Source: Promethearchaeota archaeon
GTDB lineage: Archaea; Asgardarchaeota; Lokiarchaeia; Sigyniarchaeales; Promethearchaeaceae
DNA length: 64,000 nucleotides
Assembly: GCA_016933055.1 (NCBI GenBank)
Contig: JAFGBS010000001.1
Coordinates: forward strand, 186,001-250,000
Reading direction: 5' to 3'
This document shows, piece by piece, positions 42,852 through 52,528 of this stretch. Both the position numbers and the translations under genes were made by a program. Position 1 is the first letter of the stretch; every line of letters begins with the position of its first letter. The notes below the pieces were generated by a model, which was not told where the DNA came from, made no database searches, and worked only from the letters and a program-made list of their open reading frames with translations.

Positions 42852-44492
42852 ATGAAATTTAACGATGAAAATCTTTTCTCTTTTAATTCCCATCGTTCTT
42901 GTTTATATACAAAGCATGGTGTCGTGGGAGCGAGTCAGCCACTAGCAGCTGAAGTGGGTTTATCAATTTTAAAATCTGGTGGAAATGCCGCTGACGCAGC
43001 TGTGGCGAGTGCCGCAGTATTAAATGTTGTAGAACCAATGAGTACAGGTGCTGGTGGGGATTGTTTTTGTTTATTTTATGACAATTCTCATAAAAAGGTG
43101 GTAGGTCTCAATGGGTCAGGACGTGCTCCAAAATATCTAAGCTTTACCTATCTTCAAGAAGTGGGAATCGATAGTATTACCATACCAAGTACTAGTCCCC
43201 ATGCAATCACTGTTCCTGGGGCAGTTGCTGGGTGGATTGATACTCTATCACAGTTTGGCACAATGGATATTAGTGAAGTTCTTAAACCAGCGATAAAAAT
43301 TGCTGAAGAAGGCTTTCCTGTCAGCCCTTTCATTTCCATCATTTGGAAGTTACAGGAATTCAAATTAAAGAGGGCAAAATACGGCTTTGAATTGCTGATA
43401 AATCGCAAGTCCCCGAAAATAGGCCAGATATTTAAAAATCCACATTTGGCAACTGTATTTCGTGAGATTGCTGAGCATGGGAAAGCGGGATTTTATTCTG
43501 GCTGGGTAGCAGAAGAAATTATAAACATAATCAACGAAGCGGGAGGAGTAATGACCCAAGAGGATCTGAAAAATCACTCATCGAAATTCGTGGATCCCAT
43601 TTCTACTACCTACCGTGGATTAGAAGTACATCAAATTCCTCCGAATGGTCAGGGATTAACCTTGCTAATTGCATTGAACCTTCTAGAACAGTTTAATCTT
43701 GTTTCCATGGGACCTGATAGCATTTCATATCTTCACTTACTGATTGAGTGTTTACGACTTGCATTTGCTGATTCACGGTATTTTGTTTCAGATCCAGATC
43801 ATCAAAATATTCCCATTCAACAATTACTTTCAAAAACCTATGCACTTGAGCGAAAAAGTTTGATAGATCAAAATAAAGCTTCATTGTTTTTTTCTCATGG
43901 ATTAGAGGAAATGCACTCTGATACTGTGTACATTGCAACGGCAGATTCCATGGGAAATGCTTGTAGTTTCATTAATTCGAATTATGAATCATTTGGAACG
44001 GGTATTATTCCTAGAGGTACTGGATTTGTGCTGCAAAACCGCGGAAGTTGCTTTACTCTTATCCAAGACCATCCAAATGTCGTAGCTCCGGAAAAACGTC
44101 CTTATCATACAATTATTCCGGGCATGGTCACTAAAAACAAAGAACTATTTGCGTGCTATGGAATTATGGGCGGATTTAATCAACCACAAGCTCACTTACA
44201 AGTACTTTCTAAACTGATTGATTTTCATTTTGATCCTCAATCGGCGTTGGATGCGTTGCGCTTCAGTATTCTAGGAGGAAATCCGTCTGGAATTGTTGCT
44301 GTGGAAAAAGGTGAGGCAATTAGCTCTCTAACTATTGAAAAATTACAAAAAATGGGGCATGAAATCAAGGTTGTCGATGGAATTGGACGAACAATATTTG
44401 GAAATGGGCAGGTAATAATGCGTGATGATCAAAATGATATTTATATTTCAGGAAGTGATCCCAGATCCGATGGCTGTGTGATTGGATATTAG
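42852..44492 (+). CDS. ggt: Gamma-glutamyltransferase family hydrolase
   Basis: An N-terminal-nucleophile hydrolase that is made as one chain and cleaves itself. The N-terminal part has GVVGASQPLAAEVGLSILK, GGNAADAAVA and EPMSTGAGGDCF. The autocleavage site is before T358 in MHSDTVYIATAD, and the oxyanion region GTGIIPRGTGF and PYHTIIPGM follow. There is no signal peptide, so it acts in the cytoplasm, unlike many bacterial enzymes. Glutathione is rare in archaea, so the donor may be another gamma-glutamyl compound. A TIM-barrel gene follows 35 bases later. Cephalosporin acylase-type substrates are an alternative. Confidence 0.93.
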   Translation: MKFNDENLFSFNSHRSCLYTKHGVVGASQPLAAEVGLSILKSGGNAADAAVASAAVLNVVEPMSTGAGGDCFCLFYDNSHKKVVGLNGSGRAPKYLSFTYLQEVGIDSITIPSTSPHAITVPGAVAGWIDTLSQFGTMDISEVLKPAIKIAEEGFPVSPFISIIWKLQEFKLKRAKYGFELLINRKSPKIGQIFKNPHLATVFREIAEHGKAGFYSGWVAEEIINIINEAGGVMTQEDLKNHSSKFVDPISTTYRGLEVHQIPPNGQGLTLLIALNLLEQFNLVSMGPDSISYLHLLIECLRLAFADSRYFVSDPDHQNIPIQQLLSKTYALERKSLIDQNKASLFFSHGLEEMHSDTVYIATADSMGNACSFINSNYESFGTGIIPRGTGFVLQNRGSCFTLIQDHPNVVAPEKRPYHTIIPGMVTKNKELFACYGIMGGFNQPQAHLQVLSKLIDFHFDPQSALDALRFSILGGNPSGIVAVEKGEAISSLTIEKLQKMGHEIKVVDGIGRTIFGNGQVIMRDDQNDIYISGSDPRSDGCVIGY

Positions 44493-44527
44493 AAACATCT
44501 TTATTTTATTGGATTTAATACAATTTT

Positions 44528-45400
44528 ATGGTACTATTAGATCAACTAACCGTGATCACTGACGAACTTACACAAGATTTTCGCACAGCTTTGAATATTG
44601 CCTCCTCCATTGGATTGAAAACCGTGGAAATTCGAAAGATATGGAATAAAAATATCGCTCTTTTCACCGACGAAGAATTACAACGGCTAAAAAATCATCT
44701 GAATAAAAAAAATATGAACGTTAGTGTCGTTGCGTCTCCCTTTGGAAAATGCGTTCTTCCGAGTTCTATCTGGGCGACCAATAAAAATGCATCGCTATCC
44801 ATGAATCCAAATTACAATATGAGTTATTTTGATAGAATCGTAGAAATTTCTGATTTTTTCAACACACCCTATATCAGATTCTTTAATTTCTTAAAGATGG
44901 GACCCATCACTGAGAAGAAATGGAGAGAAATGATCACTCTTCTCAAACCATACGCTGACAAAGCTAAAGAAAAAAAGAAAATCTTGGTGCTGGAAAACGA
45001 ATCGGTATGTTTCTCGGACACTATTGCTAACACTATTCGTTTCTTGAATGAGATAGACTCTCCCGCCGTAAAATTGAATCTAGATCCTGGGAATTTCTTT
45101 TCAATGCATCAACCAACAACTCCCGAAGCTTATGAAGTATTTTATACAAACGGATGGGTGCAACATATGCACATAAAAGATGCCCGAACACGCATATTGA
45201 AGCTTCTTAGTCTCTTTGATGTTGTGGGTACGGGTAAAATCGATTATAAAGCGCTAATCCAACAAGCAGTAGATCACGATTATACGGGATACTTTTCGTT
45301 GGAAACACATGCGAATTCGAATTTAATGCAAAAATCCGTCGATAGTCTCAAATATTTAAAGAATATAATTGATGAGTTAGATTCTACTGAGGAAGAATAG
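44528..45400 (+). CDS. Sugar phosphate isomerase/epimerase-like TIM barrel
   Basis: A xylose-isomerase-like (AP endonuclease 2 family) TIM barrel of 290 residues. Metal-ligand motifs are visible: VLENESVCF (Glu), KLNLDPGNFF (Asp), WVQHMHIKDA (His, Lys, Asp) and GYFSLETHA (Glu/His). An N-terminal barrel start ITDELTQDFRTALNIASSIGL is typical. Its stop codon touches the start of the nitroreductase gene (TAG then ATG), so the two are co-translated. The substrate is unknown; the family acts on keto-sugars, inosose and hydroxypyruvate. Confidence 0.85.
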   Translation: MVLLDQLTVITDELTQDFRTALNIASSIGLKTVEIRKIWNKNIALFTDEELQRLKNHLNKKNMNVSVVASPFGKCVLPSSIWATNKNASLSMNPNYNMSYFDRIVEISDFFNTPYIRFFNFLKMGPITEKKWREMITLLKPYADKAKEKKKILVLENESVCFSDTIANTIRFLNEIDSPAVKLNLDPGNFFSMHQPTTPEAYEVFYTNGWVQHMHIKDARTRILKLLSLFDVVGTGKIDYKALIQQAVDHDYTGYFSLETHANSNLMQKSVDSLKYLKNIIDELDSTEEE

Positions 45401-46141
45401 ATGGAAAAATATCATAAGTCTACTGTATATGATCGTTGTAAGATGAATGGTAGTAGTCCGGATATTCTTAAGCCTGATCTTTATAAAAAATATCCTAATT
45501 CTGATAAAGTTCCACTTCCTAAACCCAAATCAACAAATCCAGTCCTTTTAGACGATGCTTTACGTAAAAGACGAAGTTTTCGTGAATATCTTCAAAAATC
45601 TATAGACCTAGATACCCTTTCCTATTTACTCTGGGCAACATCAGGTATCAATAAATTAATACAATCATCATGGGGGGAAATAGGATTACGAACTGCCCCT
45701 TCAGCGGGAGCATGTTATCCCATCGAAACGTATATAATAGTCAACAAGCTTAAAAATCAGATCGGTGTGAAAGGATTAGATATGGGGGTCTATCATTATG
45801 ATGTAGAGTATCACCAATTAGAAGTGGTGATTCCTGGGGACTTCAGAGAACCATTGATGAAAGCTTGTTTAGAACAACATTATTGCGGTACCGCACCTGT
45901 TGTTTTTATCTTCACTGCTATTTTTAATCGTACAAAATATAAGTATGAAGATCGAGGATATCGATACATTTTTCTAGATGCTGGACATCAAGTACAGAAT
46001 TTGGCACTAGCAATTACGGGTCTTCATTTAGGAGGAGTGCCAATTGGTGCATTTTATGACGATGAGATGAATTCAATAATAGCTGTCGACGGTATTTTTG
46101 AAAGTACAATCTACGTATATCCCATAGGATGTATAAAGTAA
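45401..46141 (+). CDS. SagB/ThcOx-type nitroreductase
   Basis: An FMN-dependent oxidoreductase of the SagB-like nitroreductase branch. RRSFREYLQKSIDLDTLSYLLWATSG is the FMN-binding start (phosphate-contacting Arg residues), and APSAGACYPIETYIIV is the diagnostic SagB signature. The C-terminal GAFYDDEMNSII and IYVYPIGCIK complete the fold. SagB enzymes oxidise azolines in peptide natural products, but stand-alone members also occur without a precursor peptide. No SagC/SagD (YcaO) gene is nearby. The zero-base junction with the TIM-barrel gene suggests a shared pathway, unidentified. Confidence 0.88.
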   Translation: MEKYHKSTVYDRCKMNGSSPDILKPDLYKKYPNSDKVPLPKPKSTNPVLLDDALRKRRSFREYLQKSIDLDTLSYLLWATSGINKLIQSSWGEIGLRTAPSAGACYPIETYIIVNKLKNQIGVKGLDMGVYHYDVEYHQLEVVIPGDFREPLMKACLEQHYCGTAPVVFIFTAIFNRTKYKYEDRGYRYIFLDAGHQVQNLALAITGLHLGGVPIGAFYDDEMNSIIAVDGIFESTIYVYPIGCIK

Positions 46142-46196
46142 GTGGTTCCATAATTTTTTTAATACCAACATCACACTGTTATGTGGTGATGGTTTG

Positions 46197-46988
46197 ATGG
46201 ATGAAATTAGTTCTGCCCAAAAACAATGGATAGATGAATGGGAAATTGAGATTGATCCTCCGCATTTCTTAATTGCAGCAACTCATCCATCTTATCATGC
46301 AATTGATCCTACAGCAACCGACTACGAAAGATTTGAGTTTGTAGGAGATGCTTGTTTGGATTTACTTGTCGCAGAATTCCTCTATAATTCTGATATGGCA
46401 ATGACCGAAGGAGAAATGACACGTAGACGTACAAAAATGGTGAAAAATGATCAACTCGCTCAATTATTTGATATATTACAACTTCAACAAGTGATAATTA
46501 CTGCCCCTAATTACCATCCCAGTATTAAAGATAAAGCAAATTTTGTTGAAGCTTTATTTGGGGGGATTTTTCTCGCAAATGGTTATGAATCTTGCAAAAA
46601 ATTATGGAATAAATTAAAATACAGAATGGGAAATAAACAGAATGTTCCCTCCTTATCGGAAGATGAAATTCATCCTAAAATTCGGAATGAAAAAGAACAT
46701 TTAAAAAAATTATATCGTCAATTAGGACTTATTCCAAAGGATCCTATAACTATTTTACAAGAATTAAGCTTGAAAAATAAAAATCCTCTTCCAAAATATA
46801 AATTACTCCAAAGACGAGGTCCGGACCACCACCCTTTATTCGCATATCAGGTTTCTATCTCTCCTTTCCAAAATATTGTAAAAGAAGAAATTTCGGCAAT
46901 AGGTACGGGTTCTAGCAAACAGAAAGCAAAATTTGATGCTGCTGCGAAATTATGCGAAAAAATTTATCTTCCATTTATCCCGGTGTAA
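46197..46988 (+). CDS. rnc: Ribonuclease III (class I)
   Basis: A double-stranded-RNA endonuclease of bacterial type, uncommon in archaea. I use the ATG at 46197; an in-frame TTG lies at 46194. The nuclease signature ERFEFVGDACLDLL supplies E44, E47 and D51. The last metal site reads KANFVEALFGGIF, with E118 retained but N115 where most enzymes have Asp. The C-terminal dsRNA-binding domain (about 155-262) is normal: ILQELSLKNKNPLPKY, GPDHHPLFAYQV, and SSKQKAKFDAAAKL. The Asn substitution may weaken metal binding. It follows the nitroreductase by 55 bases. Confidence 0.93.
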   Translation: MDEISSAQKQWIDEWEIEIDPPHFLIAATHPSYHAIDPTATDYERFEFVGDACLDLLVAEFLYNSDMAMTEGEMTRRRTKMVKNDQLAQLFDILQLQQVIITAPNYHPSIKDKANFVEALFGGIFLANGYESCKKLWNKLKYRMGNKQNVPSLSEDEIHPKIRNEKEHLKKLYRQLGLIPKDPITILQELSLKNKNPLPKYKLLQRRGPDHHPLFAYQVSISPFQNIVKEEISAIGTGSSKQKAKFDAAAKLCEKIYLPFIPV

Positions 46989-46999
46989 CTGAAATATGG

Positions 47000-49387
47000 T
47001 TAATTTCCTTGTTCAGCAGCCTTAATGACTTCTTTGAGATCTTCAATTAAGTAGGGTTTTGGTATACGACCAATGAAACCATACTCTTCATAATTACTGA
47101 GGACGGGATCTGATGAATAACCACTTGACACAATCACCTTAACGGTATTATCTATGCGTTTAAGAGCTTCCATGGTCTCTAAGCCATTCATTCCATCAAT
47201 AATATTCAAATCCAAAATGATCAAATCATAAGGTTTGTTTATAATCCGAGCTTGTTTGAATTTCTCTAACACCTCTTGACCATTTACAGCTTGATGGGCT
47301 TGATAACCTAATTTTGAAAGTAGCTTTACAATGATACTCAAAATGACGGGATCATCATCCATAACTAATATCCGTTGGAATTTTCTAGAAGATATTTCCG
47401 AAGCTTTTTCCTCCTCAAAATTACCGCTAGCGGGTAGATAAATGTGAAAGGTTGAACCTTTACCCAATTCTGTGTCCACATCAATAGTACCTCCATGATT
47501 TTCAGCAATGGATAAACTTACGGGTAACCCCAATCCTAATTTATCTTCCTTTGTTGTGAAAAATGGATCAAAAATCCTTGATAATATCTCTGATTGAATT
47601 CCTTTACCACTATCTGTTAAGGAAATTTTTACATATTTTCCCGGCTTGAGATGACGAGTATTTTTATGTTTAATTGTTATGTTCTCTAATTTTAAATGGA
47701 TATTTCCCCGATATCTGGATGCTTCTTGAGCGTTTTCTACGATATTTTCTAACATTTGAATCACTTGGTCTTTATCGATTTCAGCATTCCAGACTCGAGG
47801 ATCAACATCATCTTTATAGATGATATTAGATCCAATGAGTTTCTCTGTAACGGCGTATCGAACAAATTCTGAAATATCTGTCAATTCTTTGAGGGGGACT
47901 CCACCCTTAGCGAAACATAATAATTTGTTCGTAAGTTTTCTTGCTCGTAAAATCGAATCCTCTGCTTCAATCAAATGACTCTTTAAAATGTCGATATCTG
48001 ACTCCATTTTCGCTAAATTTACATTACCTAAAATGCTAGTAAGCAGATTATTAAAATCATGAGCAATGCTGCCTGCGAGAGTCCCAATCGACTCCAATTT
48101 TTCTGAACGTTGATATTCTGCTTCCTTACGTTGTCGTTCTTCAATATTTTGAAAATAAATCATAGACACAATTCGACCACGTAAGGGAATTAGGGTTGCT
48201 CTTAATTCCACTGGAATTTCTATTTCAGTTTTTGTTAAAATAATAGTTTGGATTAAGTTTGTTGAATGTGCTAGTTCTTTGTAAAAATTGGATAATTTTT
48301 TCCTTTGATTTTTTTTAAATAGATGAACTGGATTGATTCCAATCAACTCATCTAATTCATACTCAAGCATTTCAGCCGCAACTACATTCACATCCAAAAT
48401 TTTTTTAGGTTGATTGTTTTTGTCCAATGAATGAACAATTAAAGGTTCAGAAAATTTGTTAAATAAGATCCGATAACTTTCAACGCTTTCTCTCAGAGTA
48501 TGTTCTTTCTTTTTAATTTCTGTTATATCTACGTAATTTAATAATGTAGCGAACCTATCTCGGAAGGTGATCTCTCTTGATGTAAGTTCCATCCAGAATA
48601 TATCACCATTTATTTTAATACCGCGAATTTGGTTCTTCATGATAACATTATTGTGATCAAATTGCCGATAGTATTTTTCCCTAAATTTTTCTCGATCATC
48701 GGGATGAACGATCTTAAGCCCATCATCTATTTTCCAGTTATAAATTTCTTCGGGAGTATATCCTATAATTTCTGTCAATCGATCGTTAATATATACAACT
48801 TCTCCATTCTGAACAACCATCATACCTACTGGACTTTTTTCGCAAACTGAATGGAAAATTTCATCAGATTCCTCTTGTTTTGATTGTGCAAGTTGAAAAA
48901 TTTGGAATTTCGCTTTCATGTTCTGGGTTTCATTCTGGAAATGCTGTAATTCTTCACTGAGGATCCGATATTTGGTGGAATCCAAAATTTGTGCTAGATA
49001 TCCGTTTACTGTGCTATTTTTTCGTAAGGAAAAGGGATAAATATGAAAATCCAGATATATGCTGCCGGTACGAGCCGTATTAAAGAAATCGTGGTTCCGA
49101 ACTTTATCAAAATCATATTCTGCAGAAAAATGTACTTCTTTTTTCTCACGTAATTGATTTTTATACGGTTCAGGAATATTAGGATCATTGAATAAAACAA
49201 CATCCTTGAACTGTGAGGGTTTTGTAAAACCAAGTAGTTTGCGAACACGATGATTTGCTTCGATCAATACACCTTCAGCATTAAAGATCAGCAGCCCCAC
49301 AGGACTTTCACTAAATAGAAGCCGATACTCTTCTTCGGATAAAATACTCACGTTTGATCCCTTGATTCCTTTGAACTGATTAGACAA
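47000..49387 (-). CDS. PAS-domain hybrid histidine kinase
   Basis: A cytoplasmic sensor of 795 residues without membrane segments. Three PAS domains follow one another (about 15-130, 180-295, 300-410; e.g. SPVGLLIFNAEGVLIEAN). A HisKA domain has the phospho-His in SIAHDFNNLL (H443). An HATPase domain follows, with ENAQEASRY (N box), SLTDSGKGI and LGLGLPVSLSIAENHGG. A C-terminal receiver (about 670-790) has DDDPVIL and the phospho-accepting D726 in ILDLNI, with the conserved Lys in IPKPY. Autophosphorylation and phosphotransfer within the same protein are expected. No separate response regulator is nearby. The gene probably came from bacteria. Confidence 0.95.
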   Translation of the reverse strand: MSNQFKGIKGSNVSILSEEEYRLLFSESPVGLLIFNAEGVLIEANHRVRKLLGFTKPSQFKDVVLFNDPNIPEPYKNQLREKKEVHFSAEYDFDKVRNHDFFNTARTGSIYLDFHIYPFSLRKNSTVNGYLAQILDSTKYRILSEELQHFQNETQNMKAKFQIFQLAQSKQEESDEIFHSVCEKSPVGMMVVQNGEVVYINDRLTEIIGYTPEEIYNWKIDDGLKIVHPDDREKFREKYYRQFDHNNVIMKNQIRGIKINGDIFWMELTSREITFRDRFATLLNYVDITEIKKKEHTLRESVESYRILFNKFSEPLIVHSLDKNNQPKKILDVNVVAAEMLEYELDELIGINPVHLFKKNQRKKLSNFYKELAHSTNLIQTIILTKTEIEIPVELRATLIPLRGRIVSMIYFQNIEERQRKEAEYQRSEKLESIGTLAGSIAHDFNNLLTSILGNVNLAKMESDIDILKSHLIEAEDSILRARKLTNKLLCFAKGGVPLKELTDISEFVRYAVTEKLIGSNIIYKDDVDPRVWNAEIDKDQVIQMLENIVENAQEASRYRGNIHLKLENITIKHKNTRHLKPGKYVKISLTDSGKGIQSEILSRIFDPFFTTKEDKLGLGLPVSLSIAENHGGTIDVDTELGKGSTFHIYLPASGNFEEEKASEISSRKFQRILVMDDDPVILSIIVKLLSKLGYQAHQAVNGQEVLEKFKQARIINKPYDLIILDLNIIDGMNGLETMEALKRIDNTVKVIVSSGYSSDPVLSNYEEYGFIGRIPKPYLIEDLKEVIKAAEQGN

Positions 49388-49551
49388 TTCTATGAGTTAT
49401 CATTGGTTGGTCCAGATTCGCATAAATAATTAATGTTGAATATTACTTCGACAAATATAGAATATTAAAGTGGCTTGGAACCTATCTGTTTTTCGGAGAA
49501 TACCATTACAACCAGTAGAGTGAAACTAAAAATATCCCATTTGTCCTCCCT

Positions 49552-50352
49552 TTATTTTGGTTTTCTCCAGCGAAATATTATAAATAGCGCTACTATTCGT
49601 TCCGTCCAAAAACTAGGATCCATTTTCAAGAGTTCATCGCTAGGATTGGGCTCTACCACTTCTTCCAGAATATTGAATCCAGCTTGGATGCATGCATTCA
49701 TCCATTCACTAAGAGTGTGATCAAATCGTGGTACTTCAAATTGTTTCATAGTCTTTTTCCATTCTTTTGGGGTGGCTCCAAATATCCATTTTTCAATTTC
49801 ACCCTGCTTTTTTTCAAAATAACCTGAAACAACCTTGGCTTTTCGTTTTCCTTCTTTATCATGGATCCATTCATTTCCTAAATTGAAACATGGATGAGTG
49901 ATAGAAAATTGAAAAAAACCGCCTGGTTTAGTGACCCGAAATGCTTCTGCTATTGCCTTGTCATATTCGGGTATGTCCATTAGAGACATTGTACCAATTG
50001 TAAAGTCAAATGCATCATTTTCAAACGGAAGGGACACAGCACTTGCGACTTTATACTCTATTCCCAACGGGTCTTTGTGTTCCCATTCTCTTGCATATTG
50101 AATGAATTTTTCAGAAATATCAATTGCTACCATGTTTGCTCCGAGTTTTTGGATTGCACGGGTGTTCAATCCTTCTCCACACCCTATATCTAAACCAGAT
50201 AATCCTTGAACGTCTGGGAGCATTTCGAGAAAGGCTGGAAAGGTCAGATGTACACGAGTCCTATCATACCCTAATCGAACTAGCTTTGTCCAATTTTCCG
50301 CGTTATCGTCCCAATACTCTCCTACTTTGCGATGATCCATTTTATTTTGCAT
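49552..50352 (-). CDS. SAM-dependent class I methyltransferase
   Basis: A Rossmann-fold methyltransferase of 266 residues. Motif I is LSGLDIGCGEGLNT (about 51-64), motif II MVAIDISEKFIQYA, motif III in AFDFTIGTMSLMDI and motif post-I/IV in TKPGGFFQFSITHPCF. The segment ITHPCFNLGNEW and WKKTMKQFEVPRF follow the pattern of UbiE/COQ5-like small-molecule methyltransferases. No substrate can be read. It lies in the minus-strand gap between the histidine kinase and the longin-like gene and is divergent from the latter. Confidence 0.9.
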   Translation of the reverse strand: MQNKMDHRKVGEYWDDNAENWTKLVRLGYDRTRVHLTFPAFLEMLPDVQGLSGLDIGCGEGLNTRAIQKLGANMVAIDISEKFIQYAREWEHKDPLGIEYKVASAVSLPFENDAFDFTIGTMSLMDIPEYDKAIAEAFRVTKPGGFFQFSITHPCFNLGNEWIHDKEGKRKAKVVSGYFEKKQGEIEKWIFGATPKEWKKTMKQFEVPRFDHTLSEWMNACIQAGFNILEEVVEPNPSDELLKMDPSFWTERIVALFIIFRWRKPK

Positions 50353-50488
50353 CTGGTTTTGTTGGATAACTGATAATGATCAATTAAAAATAATAATTGT
50401 GGATAGCTCTCCTCTTTTTTATATCCAATAGGGCAAAGGTATATTATACGTCGATCCTATTAAAATATAAAGAAGTGGATTACACACA

Positions 50489-50977
50489 ATGAGCGATAAG
50501 ATCGATTTAGACCATGATTTAATTCTGACTTATTTTGATGTTAGATATGGACCTAAAATCATCCTAGGCTCTCTGAAAACCAAAAATGATGGAGAACAAC
50601 CATTAACAGAAATTGAATTAACTCGTTTAATGGATATCCATGAGTCAGGTGATTTTTTTATCCATTATTATAAACATAATTTCATCGCAAATTATCTATT
50701 CTCAGTAAAAGATTATACCGAACCACGTGGATTTGTCAACCGCTTTATGACATCAATTGTGTTCCACCGAGATTCCAAGATATCTGATGAGGATTGGTTT
50801 CATTTAGTGTTTAAAAATATAGATCGAATAGAACAGTCCATTAAAAAAATCAGCGAAAATCTTCATAAAAATCCATTAATTAAGAACCTCATCAAAGTGG
50901 ATCCGAACAACCGATCGAAAAACGTATTTGTAGAACAAAAAAGTGAGTTGCTTGAGGAACTCAAGAGTTATCTTTAA
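50489..50977 (+). CDS. Longin-like domain protein
   Basis: A 162-residue protein. The N-terminal strand DLILTYFDVRYGPKIILGS has the D-x-R-x-GP-x-I pattern that is also in 37436-37843 (QWDNEIGPILIAS), and the order of helix, strands (GDFFIHYYKHNFIANYLFSV, FMTSIVFHRD) and C-terminal helices fits a longin fold. There is no enzymatic motif. The C-terminal part is basic, then acidic (VEQKSELLEELKSYL). It is a single-gene unit upstream of a phosphatase. In eukaryotes longin domains regulate vesicle-trafficking and TORC1 GTPases; the archaeal role is unknown. Confidence 0.65.
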   Translation: MSDKIDLDHDLILTYFDVRYGPKIILGSLKTKNDGEQPLTEIELTRLMDIHESGDFFIHYYKHNFIANYLFSVKDYTEPRGFVNRFMTSIVFHRDSKISDEDWFHLVFKNIDRIEQSIKKISENLHKNPLIKNLIKVDPNNRSKNVFVEQKSELLEELKSYL

Positions 50978-51107
50978 TTCACAAATGAATCTTTTTTTAG
51001 GAACTATCGATGTATCTATTGGGATCTCTATTGATCAACTTTTGATAATCCCAATCTTTTTTCAGATGCAGTCTAATTCGAGAAATTAAAAGTTGATATG
51101 AAGAATA

Positions 51108-51746
51108 ATGAAAAAATTAATTTTAATTCGACATGGTCACTCCCTTCTTTTTGAGAAAAACCTTACAGGAGGATATACTGACGAAAGTTTAAGTGATTTA
51201 GGTCGACGACAAGCCCATTTGACAGGAAAACGACTCGCAAAAATGGTACCAGATCCTTCAGCATGCGGATTCTTTTGTAGTGATCTTAAAAGGGCTTCAG
51301 AAACGGCGAAAATCATAGGTTCTTATATAAACCTTAACCCTATCGAAACTTCTGTTCTTAGGGATTTAAATAATGGTGTTGCAGCTAATAAAACTAAAGA
51401 CGAAGCCAAGAGTTTGGAATTACCTATGAATGAACCCTTAATGGATTGGGTACCTTATCCAGAAGCAGAAAGTTGGAGGGTTTTTTATACGAGAGTCAAA
51501 GATTTCATGAATTTCTTGCGATTAAAAGATTTTGATGTTGTGATAATTGTGTTTCATTTTTCGACTAATTGGAATATTGTTCACTGGTGGTTTGATTTAC
51601 CTGAAAATTTTCTGACAATGATGGGTTTTAAACAAGATCTTTGCGGTATTCACGTACTAAGCTTAGGAACATGGGATATCGGACATAAAGTAATTATTAA
51701 AATCAATTCCACAGCACATTTAGAAAATTTTGATGTGAGGGTATAG
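51108..51746 (+). CDS. Histidine phosphatase family protein
   Basis: A phosphoglycerate-mutase-like (branch 1) enzyme of 212 residues. The phospho-accepting motif is LILIRHGHSLL (RHG at 8-10 or so), followed by SDLGRRQAHLTGKRL, and the arginine of FFCSDLKRASETA. The second catalytic His is in VIIVFHFSTNWN, where the usual GH is FH. The proton donor is probably the Glu/Asp of YPEAESW. It may be a phosphatase or mutase; the substrate is unknown. It converges with the sirtuin gene with a one-base gap. Confidence 0.87.
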   Translation: MKKLILIRHGHSLLFEKNLTGGYTDESLSDLGRRQAHLTGKRLAKMVPDPSACGFFCSDLKRASETAKIIGSYINLNPIETSVLRDLNNGVAANKTKDEAKSLELPMNEPLMDWVPYPEAESWRVFYTRVKDFMNFLRLKDFDVVIIVFHFSTNWNIVHWWFDLPENFLTMMGFKQDLCGIHVLSLGTWDIGHKVIIKINSTAHLENFDVRV

Positions 51747-51747
51747 G

Positions 51748-52521
51748 TTATTTACTTCTTATATCCTTTAGTATAAGAGGTAGAATGATGCCAGTTTTAT
51801 GATTGATGACAAGTTCTGCTGCATCATCTAACCATGTATTAGTATCATTCAAGATTATGAGGTTTCCTCCATTTCCAATAACAATATCTGACAATAAATT
51901 CACAGGTGAAACTTCCAAGGCAGATCCGGCAACCAGAAGGAGATCGGCTTTATTTATAGCTTCACGAGATTTTTCTATTTCTTCTTCAGGTAGCATTTCA
52001 CCAAACAACACAACATTTGGCTTCAAGTATCCATTGCATAGTTTGCATTTTGGAATTATCGCCCTTAAAATACTCGATACTATATATTCTTGAGTATATT
52101 CTGTATTGCATAGGGTGCAAGTAAATTTCCTTAATGATCCATGCACTTCATACACAGTTTTCGATCCTGCTTTTTGATGTAATCCATCAATGTTTTGCGT
52201 AATAATAGCTTGTATTATCCCTATCTTTTCCAGTTCCGCTAATGCATAATGTCCTGGATTGGGTTTCGCATGTAATAATGTAGGGGCAATTTTTTTTGCC
52301 AACCGCCAAAAAAGTTGGGGACTTTTCTGAAATGCATAGATATTTCCATAAATAGAGGGAGCAAATTGTTCCCATATCCCTCCTGAACCCCGAAAGTCTG
52401 GAATACCTGATTCCGTTGAAATCCCGGCACCAGTTAAAGCAATAGCATATTTGGCATTGAGAAGCAATTCTTTTGCTCGAAAAATATCCTGTTGAATGTC
52501 TTGAGGTATATCTGTATTCAT
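51748..52521 (-). CDS. Sir2-family NAD-dependent protein deacetylase
   Basis: A sirtuin of 257 residues, predicted to remove acyl groups from lysines using NAD. The NAD-binding start ALTGAGISTESGIPDFRG is at 28-45, ITQNIDGLHQKAG at 107-119, catalytic His127 in VYEVHGS. The zinc cysteines are C135/C138 and C159/C162, then LKPNVVLFGEMLP and a GSALEVSP motif. All catalytic elements are intact. The bacterial/archaeal class U or III type is likely. The histone at 23368 has a lysine-rich tail that could be a substrate, but this is speculation. The start codon is seven bases from the degenerate GTPase gene on the same strand. Confidence 0.95.
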   Translation of the reverse strand: MNTDIPQDIQQDIFRAKELLLNAKYAIALTGAGISTESGIPDFRGSGGIWEQFAPSIYGNIYAFQKSPQLFWRLAKKIAPTLLHAKPNPGHYALAELEKIGIIQAIITQNIDGLHQKAGSKTVYEVHGSLRKFTCTLCNTEYTQEYIVSSILRAIIPKCKLCNGYLKPNVVLFGEMLPEEEIEKSREAINKADLLLVAGSALEVSPVNLLSDIVIGNGGNLIILNDTNTWLDDAAELVINHKTGIILPLILKDIRSK

Positions 52522-52528
52522 TCCTACA

